Shown: positions 58,302 to 64,000 of the stretch, one piece after another | How positions within the stretch are numbered: position 1 is the stretch's first letter | Layout: each line of letters starts with the position of its first letter | Source: Ectopseudomonas composti | GTDB taxonomy: Bacteria > Pseudomonadota > Gammaproteobacteria > Pseudomonadales > Pseudomonadaceae | Direction: 5' to 3' | Length of the DNA: 64,000 nt | NCBI RefSeq assembly: GCF_001567565.1 | Contig: NZ_LSSW01000021.1 | Coordinates: 1 to 64,000 of the forward strand | Translations under genes and position numbers: made by a program | The notes under the pieces: model-generated | What the model was told of the DNA's origin: nothing | Database searches by the model: none | What the model saw: only the letters and a program-made list of their open reading frames with translations

Positions 58302-59276
58302 GTGCGTAAAACCCTGCTTCGCATGACGCTGCGCCAGCTTCAGGTGTTTCGCGCCGTGTGCGAACACGGCTCCTATAGCCGCGCTGCCGAAGAAATGGCA
58401 CTGACCCAGCCAGCCGTCAGCCTGCAGATTCGTCAGCTCGAAGAGCTGGTCGGCCAGCCGCTGTTCGAATACGTCGGCAAGAAGCTCTACCTCACCGAAG
58501 CCGCCCAGGCACTGCGCCGCGCCAGCAGCGACATCTTCGGCCGCCTGGAAAGCCTGGACATGCAGCTGTCGGACTTGCAGGGCTCGCTGCAGGGGCAGCT
58601 GAACCTGTGCGTGGAGTCCAGTGCCAAGTATTTCATTCCCCATCTTTTCGCCGACTTTCGCCGCAGTTACCCGGAAGTCAGCCTGAACCTGACCGTGGTC
58701 AACCATGCCCTGGTGGTGCGCCGCCTGACCCAGAGCCGCGACGACCTGATGATCATGAGCCAGGTGCCGCAGGACATGGCGCTCGACTTCATGCCCTTCC
58801 TCGAGAACCCGATCATCGCCGTGGCGCCACCGGACCACCCCCTGTGCGAGGCAGACAGCCTGCACCTGCCGGATCTCACCCCCTACCCGCTGCTGATCCG
58901 CGAAAGCGGCTCGGGCACCCGTCGCGCCTGCGAAGAGTATTGCCACCAGAAACGCGCGCACTTCCCACACACCCTGGAGATCGGCTCACTGGAGTCGCAG
59001 CGCGAGGCGGTGCTGGCCGGCCTTGGCCTTGCCCTGCTGCCCCGTCACGCCGTGCGCCTGGAGTTGCAGCATGGCCTGCTGCGCGAGCTGCCGGTGGTGG
59101 AGCTGCCCTTGCAGCGCAGCTGGTGCGTGGTGAATATCCGTGGCCGGCGCCTGTCACCGGTGGCGCAGGCCTTCGTCGACTTCATCCGCACCGAACGCGC
59201 CCATATCGGCAAGCTGGCCGAGCGTTTTCAGGCCTGCAGCGCAGGATCGGGCAAGAATCTCGCAGGATCGGCCTAA
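58302..59276 (+). CDS. pycR: LysR-family regulator of pyruvate carboxylase
   Basis: A 324-residue LysR protein, with the helix-turn-helix in LRQLQVFRAVCEHGSYSRAA and MALTQPAVSLQIRQLEELVG. GTG start with GAGGA upstream. It is divergent from pycA, as PycR is in P. aeruginosa, where it controls pycA and affects lipid metabolism and virulence. The C-terminal effector domain is of the CysB-like type. Confidence 0.88.
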   Translation: MRKTLLRMTLRQLQVFRAVCEHGSYSRAAEEMALTQPAVSLQIRQLEELVGQPLFEYVGKKLYLTEAAQALRRASSDIFGRLESLDMQLSDLQGSLQGQLNLCVESSAKYFIPHLFADFRRSYPEVSLNLTVVNHALVVRRLTQSRDDLMIMSQVPQDMALDFMPFLENPIIAVAPPDHPLCEADSLHLPDLTPYPLLIRESGSGTRRACEEYCHQKRAHFPHTLEIGSLESQREAVLAGLGLALLPRHAVRLELQHGLLRELPVVELPLQRSWCVVNIRGRRLSPVAQAFVDFIRTERAHIGKLAERFQACSAGSGKNLAGSA

Positions 59277-59357
59277 CCCTTCTCAACTGCCATACAGGAC
59301 ATTGGCAGCCTGGCAGCCGCCTCGTATCGGCCTGCCTCAACTGCCTGGGAGAAACCT

Positions 59358-60545
59358 ATGCTGTCGGGAACCAGCGCCCTGCTCGGCGCCCTCCGCGCGC
59401 TCGAACACGACAACGGCCAGGCCGTGCTCGCCACCGTGGTCAAGGTCGAAGGCTCGGCCTACCGCCGCCCCGGCGCACGCATGCTGATCCCGCTCTACGG
59501 CGGCACCGTGGGCACCATCAGCGGCGGCTGCCTGGAGTCCGAAGTGGCGAAGAAGGCCTGGTGGCTGACCGATGGCGGCGACGCCGTGGTCCGCCGTTAC
59601 AGCACGGCCACCGAGGACGACGATGACGACCAGGACGCCGCGCTGACCTTCGGCCTCGGCTGCAACGGCACCGTGCACGTACTGCTCGAACGCCACAGCG
59701 CGGAACAGCCGCTGGCGGTGCTCGATCTATTGCGCCGGGTGCGTGAAAGCGGTCAGGCCGGGGCGGTGGCGACGGTGATCGGCAGCTACCGCAATGCCCG
59801 TGTCCGCGTGGGCGAACGCCTGTACCTGCATCCGGCGCTGACCGACCGCAGCCGCCTGCTCGACCCGGCACTCGACGCCGAGGTGCGTGCTGACCTGCAG
59901 CAGAGCCTCAGCCAGCGCCGCTCCTCGCTGCGCAGTTACCGCGACGAGCGTGGCGAGATCGAAGTGTTCTGCGAATACCTGGCGCCGCAACGCCGCCTGG
60001 TGATCTTTGGCGCTGGCCACGACGCCCAGCCGCTGACCCACATGGCCAAGCTGCTGGACTGGCATGTCACCGTGGTCGATGGCCGCGCCCATTTCGCCCG
60101 CGCCGAGCGCTTCCCCGATGCCGACGCCGTGCTGCAGGTCGATGCACGTCCGCCCTATGACCTGCACGCGCTCACCGACGGCGCCCTGGTGGCGATCATG
60201 AGCCATAGCTACAGCCAGGACCGCCACTGGCTGGGCCATGTACTGCAGGGCAGCCCGGCCTACATCGGGCAGCTGGGGCCGCGTGACCGCACCGAGCGCC
60301 TGCTGGGCGAGATCAGCCAGAACACCAGGCAACTGCCGGCACTGGATCGCCTGCACTACCCCATCGGCCTGGATATCGGCGGTGATACGCCGGAGAGCGT
60401 GGCCACGGCCATCCTCGCCGAGATGACGGCCGCGCTGAATCAACGCGACGGTGGCATGCTCAAGCATCGCCAGGCGGCAATCCACACGCCAACGCCGCTG
60501 GATTGCAGCGAGATCGAAACCACGACCAGGCTGACCGCCTCCTGA
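59358..60545 (+). CDS. xdhC: XdhC/CoxI family molybdenum-enzyme maturation protein
   Basis: A 395-residue XdhC-type protein. The N-terminal part has VLATVVKVEGSAYRRPGARM and GTISGGCLESEVAKK, and the C-terminal Rossmann part has LVIFGAGHDAQPLTHMAKLL and YIGQLGPRDRTERLL. XdhC proteins insert and sulfurate the molybdenum cofactor of xanthine dehydrogenase-type enzymes. The convergent molybdenum hydroxylase at 61085-63792 is the obvious client. GGGAGA precedes the ATG. Confidence 0.9.
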   Translation: MLSGTSALLGALRALEHDNGQAVLATVVKVEGSAYRRPGARMLIPLYGGTVGTISGGCLESEVAKKAWWLTDGGDAVVRRYSTATEDDDDDQDAALTFGLGCNGTVHVLLERHSAEQPLAVLDLLRRVRESGQAGAVATVIGSYRNARVRVGERLYLHPALTDRSRLLDPALDAEVRADLQQSLSQRRSSLRSYRDERGEIEVFCEYLAPQRRLVIFGAGHDAQPLTHMAKLLDWHVTVVDGRAHFARAERFPDADAVLQVDARPPYDLHALTDGALVAIMSHSYSQDRHWLGHVLQGSPAYIGQLGPRDRTERLLGEISQNTRQLPALDRLHYPIGLDIGGDTPESVATAILAEMTAALNQRDGGMLKHRQAAIHTPTPLDCSEIETTTRLTAS

Positions 60546-61084
60546 GCGCCCCCGGATTGCATCCGGGCTACGGCCTGACGCAGCACCTCTGTCGGAGCGG
60601 CGCTCCGTTTCAGCCGCGATCAACCGCAAAAGCTCGCCGCTAAAGCGCCTCCTACAAAGAGCGGCACGGTGCACTGCCGCCGATCTACCGCCCGGCACAG
60701 CCCCCGTAGGAGCGGCTTCAGCCGCGATCAATACTCAAAAAACTCGCCGCTACGACTGCATAAATGCAGGAGGTAGAGCGAAGCAGGATGCCCGAGCCGA
60801 AAGCGCCCACACACAAAGCGACACCGCGCGCTGCCGCCGATCTACCACCCGACACAGCCCCCGTAGGAGCGGCTTCAGCCGCGATCAATACTCAAAAAAC
60901 TCGCCGCTACGACTGCATAAATGCAGGAGGTAGAGCGAAGCAGGATGCCCGAGCCGAAAGCGCCCCCTCTAACCCCATCCGACCTACCGCCTGGCGCGCC
61001 CCTTGTGGGAGGGGCTTTAGCCGCGACTGGCCGAAACAAAACGCCCGGGCAATTGCCCGGGCGTCGTGTCTAGCGCACCTGAAC
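60546..61084. repeat. 539-base repeat block with a 157-base tandem duplication
   Basis: No gene is credible here. It starts with the REP-like element CCCGGATTGCATCCGGG (60552-60568), also found at 11002-11018. The segment 60696-60808 recurs exactly at 60853-60965, a shift of 157 bases, and weaker identity extends left to about 60674/60831. Each copy contains a REP core (GTAGGAGCGGCTTCAGCCGC) and a small palindrome CTGCATAAATGCAG. Degenerate relatives of the REP core flank it at about 60591-60630 and 61005-61030, giving four units in the same orientation. Confidence 0.85.
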
Positions 61085-63319
61085 TCAGGCCTTGATCTGC
61101 GCCGGGAACGGCAGCTTGCGCAAACGCACCCCGGTCGCGGCGAACAGCGCATTGGCCAGGGCCGGCGCCAACGGCGGCACACCCGGCTCACCGACACCGG
61201 TGGGGTTTTCCGCAGACGGCACGATATGCACCTCGACCTTGGGCATGTCGTTCATGCGCAGCACCTGGAAGTCGTGGAAGTTCGATTGCTCGACCCGCCC
61301 TTCCTTCAGGGTGATCGCACTGTGCCGGGCCGCCGCCAGACCGAAGCCGATCCCGCCCTCCATCTGCGCCTTGATCACGTCCGGGTTGATGGCGATGCCA
61401 CAGTCCACAGCACACACCACGCGATCCAGGCGGTAGCTGCCATCGGCCTTGACCGTGACCTCGGCCACCTGCGCCACGAAGGAGCCGAACGACTCGTGCA
61501 CGGCAATGCCACGGCCACGCTTCTCGCCTTCGCCAGCGGGGGCCAGCGGCTTGTCCCAACCGGCCTGCTTGGCGGCCAGCTCCAGCACGCCGCGGTGACG
61601 CGGGTGGCTTTCCAGCAACGCGTGACGGTAGGCGTAGGGGTCCTGCCCTGCTGCGACCGCAGCCTCGTCGATCATGGTTTCGGCGACATAGCCGGTGTGG
61701 GTGTGGCCAACCGAGCGCCACCACAGCACCGGCACCTTGATATTGCTCGGGGTGCTCAGCTCCACCTGCAGGTTGGGCACGGCGTAGGAGAGGTTGGAGA
61801 CGCCTTCGACGGAAGTGTGGTCGACGCCATCCTTGACCATGAACGGCTCCAGCGAGGTGCCGGTAATGATCGATTGCCCAACGATGCGGTTGTGCCAGGC
61901 CTGCAACTTGCCAGCCTCATCCAGACCAATGCGTGCGCGGTGCAGGTACAGCGGGCGGTAGGAACCACCACGGGTATCGTCCTCGCGCGTCCAGACCATC
62001 TTCACCGGCGCATCCACGCCCTTGTCACGCGCAGCCTTGGTGATCGCCACCGCCTCCAGCAGATAGTCCGAGACCGAGCTGGCGCGACGGCCAAAACTGC
62101 CGCCGGCATACAGCTGGGTCAGGGCAACCTGCTCGGGCTTGAGGCCCAGGTAGCCGCTGATCATGGCCTGGTCGACGGTCTGGAACTGCTCGCCGTTCCA
62201 GATTTCACAGCGGTCGCTGGAGAGTTTCACCAGGCAGTTCATCGGCTCCATCGCCGCATGGGCCAGGTAAGGGAACTCGTAGTCGGCCTCGACGGTTTTC
62301 GCCGCCTGGGCCAGCGCCGCATCGGCGTCGCCCTTGCTCGCTGCCGGCAAGCCGGGCTTGCCCGCGCTGTCGCGGTACTGCGCGAGAATCTCCTCGCTAC
62401 CAAGAGTGAAGGCCTGGCTCTCGTCCCAGTCGATCACCAGGGCATCACGACCCTGGCGCGCGGCCCAGGTGTTCTTCGCCAGCACCGCGACCCCGGAGCG
62501 ACCATGGGGCAGGTCGCGAAATTCCACCACTTCGACCACATCACGCACGGCCTTGGCCTTGCTGCTGTCGACCGAGCGCAGCACGCTACCGAAACGCGGC
62601 GGATATGCGACCACGGCCACCAGCATGCCCGGCAACTTGAAGTCCTGGGTGAACACGGCGCTGCCATCGGTCTTGCCCGGACTGTCCTTGCGGCGCAGTT
62701 CACGCTTGCCGATCAGTTTGAAATCCTTGGGGTCCTTGAGTTGCACCTGCTCGGGCACCGGCAGCGCTGCCGCCGCTTCGACCAGCTCACCGAAGCCGGC
62801 ACTGCGACCGGAGGCGTGGCTGAGCACACTCTTGTCGACACGGATTTCGCTGGCCGGCACGCCCCAGCGCTGCGCCGCAGCGGCCACCAGCATGGCCTTG
62901 GCCGTGGCCCCGGCGTTGCGCATCTGCTCCCAGGAGTTGGCCATGGCGGTGCTGCCGCCGGTGCCCTGCATCGGGCCGAAGGCGAAGTTGTTGTAACGTT
63001 TCACATCGGCCGGCGCGCCTTCGACGCGTACCTTGTCCCAGTCGGCATCCAGCTCTTCGGCCAGCAACGTGGCCAGGCCGGTGTAGCTGCCCTGGCCCAT
63101 CTCCAGATGTTTGGCCAGCACGGTCACGCTGCCATCGAGATCGATGCGCACGAAGGCGTTCGGCTCCAGCGGAGCAGCGGCGGCCAGTGCATCCATGCCG
63201 CGTATCAGCGGCGCGAAGAAAATGCCCAGCGCCAGCCCGCCCGCGCCCTTGAGCAACGAACGACGGCTGACATTGAGAATGCCGCGAGCGGCGCTATCGG
63301 GGGTTTCGATCTTGCCCAT
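61085..63319 (-). CDS. iorB: Molybdenum hydroxylase large subunit (isoquinoline 1-oxidoreductase beta-like)
   Basis: A 744-residue molybdopterin-binding subunit of the xanthine dehydrogenase family. A twin-arginine signal is seen at residues 19-34 ([15 protein letters not shown]), so it is exported folded to the periplasm. Cofactor-binding motifs include [32 protein letters not shown] and [27 protein letters not shown] precedes the ATG at 63319. Close to IorB in length but with no C-terminal cytochrome c domains. The substrate, likely an N-heterocycle or aldehyde, is unknown. Confidence 0.88.
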   Translation of the reverse strand: MGKIETPDSAARGILNVSRRSLLKGAGGLALGIFFAPLIRGMDALAAAAPLEPNAFVRIDLDGSVTVLAKHLEMGQGSYTGLATLLAEELDADWDKVRVEGAPADVKRYNNFAFGPMQGTGGSTAMANSWEQMRNAGATAKAMLVAAAAQRWGVPASEIRVDKSVLSHASGRSAGFGELVEAAAALPVPEQVQLKDPKDFKLIGKRELRRKDSPGKTDGSAVFTQDFKLPGMLVAVVAYPPRFGSVLRSVDSSKAKAVRDVVEVVEFRDLPHGRSGVAVLAKNTWAARQGRDALVIDWDESQAFTLGSEEILAQYRDSAGKPGLPAASKGDADAALAQAAKTVEADYEFPYLAHAAMEPMNCLVKLSSDRCEIWNGEQFQTVDQAMISGYLGLKPEQVALTQLYAGGSFGRRASSVSDYLLEAVAITKAARDKGVDAPVKMVWTREDDTRGGSYRPLYLHRARIGLDEAGKLQAWHNRIVGQSIITGTSLEPFMVKDGVDHTSVEGVSNLSYAVPNLQVELSTPSNIKVPVLWWRSVGHTHTGYVAETMIDEAAVAAGQDPYAYRHALLESHPRHRGVLELAAKQAGWDKPLAPAGEGEKRGRGIAVHESFGSFVAQVAEVTVKADGSYRLDRVVCAVDCGIAINPDVIKAQMEGGIGFGLAAARHSAITLKEGRVEQSNFHDFQVLRMNDMPKVEVHIVPSAENPTGVGEPGVPPLAPALANALFAATGVRLRKLPFPAQIKA

Positions 63320-63333
63320 GATGACGCGCCTCC

Positions 63334-63792
63334 TCAGGCCAGTTGTTCGGCCGCTTGATGGATAGCGGCACGAATCCGCACGTAGGTGGCGCAGCGGCAG
63401 ATATTGCCGCTCATGGCCGCATCGATATCGGCGTCGCTCGGCGCCTTGTTGCTGCTCAGCAGCGCCGTTGCCGCCATGATCTGCCCGGACTGGCAGTAGC
63501 CGCACTGCACCACATCGAGTTGCCGCCAGGCGTCCTGAACCACCTTGCCCACGGCGTCTTCGCCGACCGCTTCGATGGTGCTGATACGCTTGCCGACCAC
63601 CGCCGATACCGGGGTGACACAGGAGCGCGTCGGCTGCCCCTCGACGTTCACCGTGCAGGCGCCGCACAGGGCCATGCCACAGCCATACTTGGTGCCGGTG
63701 AGATTGGCGACATCGCGCAGCGCCCACAGCAGCGGCATGTCATCGGCTACGTCCAGCTCGTGGTCGTGGCCATTGAGATTCAGGGTAATCAT
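63334..63792 (-). CDS. iorA: Molybdenum hydroxylase 2Fe-2S small subunit (isoquinoline 1-oxidoreductase alpha-like)
   Basis: A 152-residue ferredoxin-type subunit with eight cluster cysteines: the N-terminal plant-type set (GTKYGCGMALCGACTV, then SCVTPV) and the C-terminal set (VQCGYCQSGQIM, GNICRCATY). Length equals that of IorA. It passes electrons from the molybdenum centre of the large subunit, 14 bases downstream. The ATG at 63792 has AAGGTGGG upstream; the frame opened at 63858 is too long. Confidence 0.92.
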   Translation of the reverse strand: MITLNLNGHDHELDVADDMPLLWALRDVANLTGTKYGCGMALCGACTVNVEGQPTRSCVTPVSAVVGKRISTIEAVGEDAVGKVVQDAWRQLDVVQCGYCQSGQIMAATALLSSNKAPSDADIDAAMSGNICRCATYVRIRAAIHQAAEQLA

Positions 63793-64000
63793 GGTCTGCC
63801 CACCTTGTTCTGATGGTGTCTGATGGTTCCGGCATGGCTTGCCGGTGGTCACGGTCAACCCCGCACGCAGGCGGGCCAGGCCATCACTGTAGAGGGCGTC
63901 AAAGCGGCTGTCGCCGCCAACCGCAGAGATCAGCAGAACCGGGCAACAAGTTCGTAGAATCGGGCAAGATCGCCGCTCTGCATGGGCAGGGCGGCGAGCA
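63793..64000. promoter_or_regulatory. Region upstream of iorA at the right edge
   Basis: No complete gene is present. The iorAB promoter should lie here. A minus-strand frame from the window edge to a stop at 63930-63932 (ending ARFC) might be the tail of a gene beyond the edge, but 23 codons are too few to judge. Confidence 0.3.

Noticed and set aside
60764..63358. An 864-codon plus-strand frame opposite the molybdenum hydroxylase
   Set aside because: It starts in the tandem repeat block and continues antisense to iorB, which has clear motifs. No protein family is seen in it.
63930..64000. Tail of a gene entering from the right edge on the minus strand
   Set aside because: Only 23 codons are visible and they match no family I recognise, so I did not list it as a gene.

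Overview
The window looks like chromosomal DNA of a high-GC Pseudomonas. The gene content and local orders match Pseudomonas: lysine/glutarate catabolism, split pntAA-pntAB-pntB, an osmC-to-prlC block, a PA0069-type radical SAM gene, an mtl operon and a pycA/pycB/LysR cluster. Extragenic repeats suggest the mendocina/oleovorans side of the genus, but that is a guess. I see no insertion sequences, phage genes, CRISPR arrays or tRNA genes. Most of the window reads as ordinary core and accessory metabolism, packed tightly with short intergenic gaps.

Layout. 1-210: two tandem stringent-type promoters firing left out of the window, probably for an rRNA operon. 247-3838: glutarate CoA-transferase and glutaryl-CoA dehydrogenase with a divergent LysR regulator. 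4243-7129: proton-translocating NAD(P) transhydrogenase. 7485-10950: two DUF1127 proteins, two secreted DUF2388 proteins and a large secreted DUF4105 protein carrying two hydrolase-like centres. 11034-17711: GFA-family protein, AEC transporter, periplasmic binding protein, an extra PilT/PilU ATPase, Na/phosphate cotransporter and NCS2 permease. 17827-25317: a TAXI-type TRAP transporter with two paralogous binding proteins around a D-amino-acid dehydrogenase, RidA and LysR cassette. 25633-28348: a small unknown gene and a globin-coupled GGDEF-EAL protein behind a terminator-like leader. 28541-38455: luciferase-like oxidoreductase, osmC, lipoproteins, HAD phosphatase, membrane protein, GNAT, gamma carbonic anhydrase, oligopeptidase A, zinc ribbon protein and a secreted unknown protein. 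38604-41601: AraC regulator, bile-acid symporter family protein, and a radical SAM protein behind a LexA box. 41663-53774: mannitol/arabitol regulon (mtlR, mtlEFGK, mtlD, tal, xylulokinase, fructokinase, pgi). 53932-59276: beta carbonic anhydrase, and the two-subunit pyruvate carboxylase with its LysR regulator. 59358-63792: XdhC and a two-subunit molybdenum hydroxylase.

Functional logic. The mtl operon imports polyols, oxidises them to fructose or xylulose, phosphorylates these, and supplies transaldolase and glucose-6-phosphate isomerase to pass the products to the pentose phosphate and Entner-Doudoroff routes. The dadA-like, ridA and TAXI-TRAP genes look like an uptake and oxidation unit for an amino acid-like substrate. 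XdhC probably serves cofactor insertion for the convergent molybdenum enzyme.

The best leads for new biology are the DUF2388-DUF4105 envelope unit, the leader with alternative pairings before the Na/phosphate cotransporter, the terminator-like leader before the globin-coupled cyclic-di-GMP enzyme, the SOS-controlled radical SAM protein, and the TAXI-TRAP/D-amino-acid cluster with its second binding protein. All functions are inferred from sequence reading alone; no database search was run.
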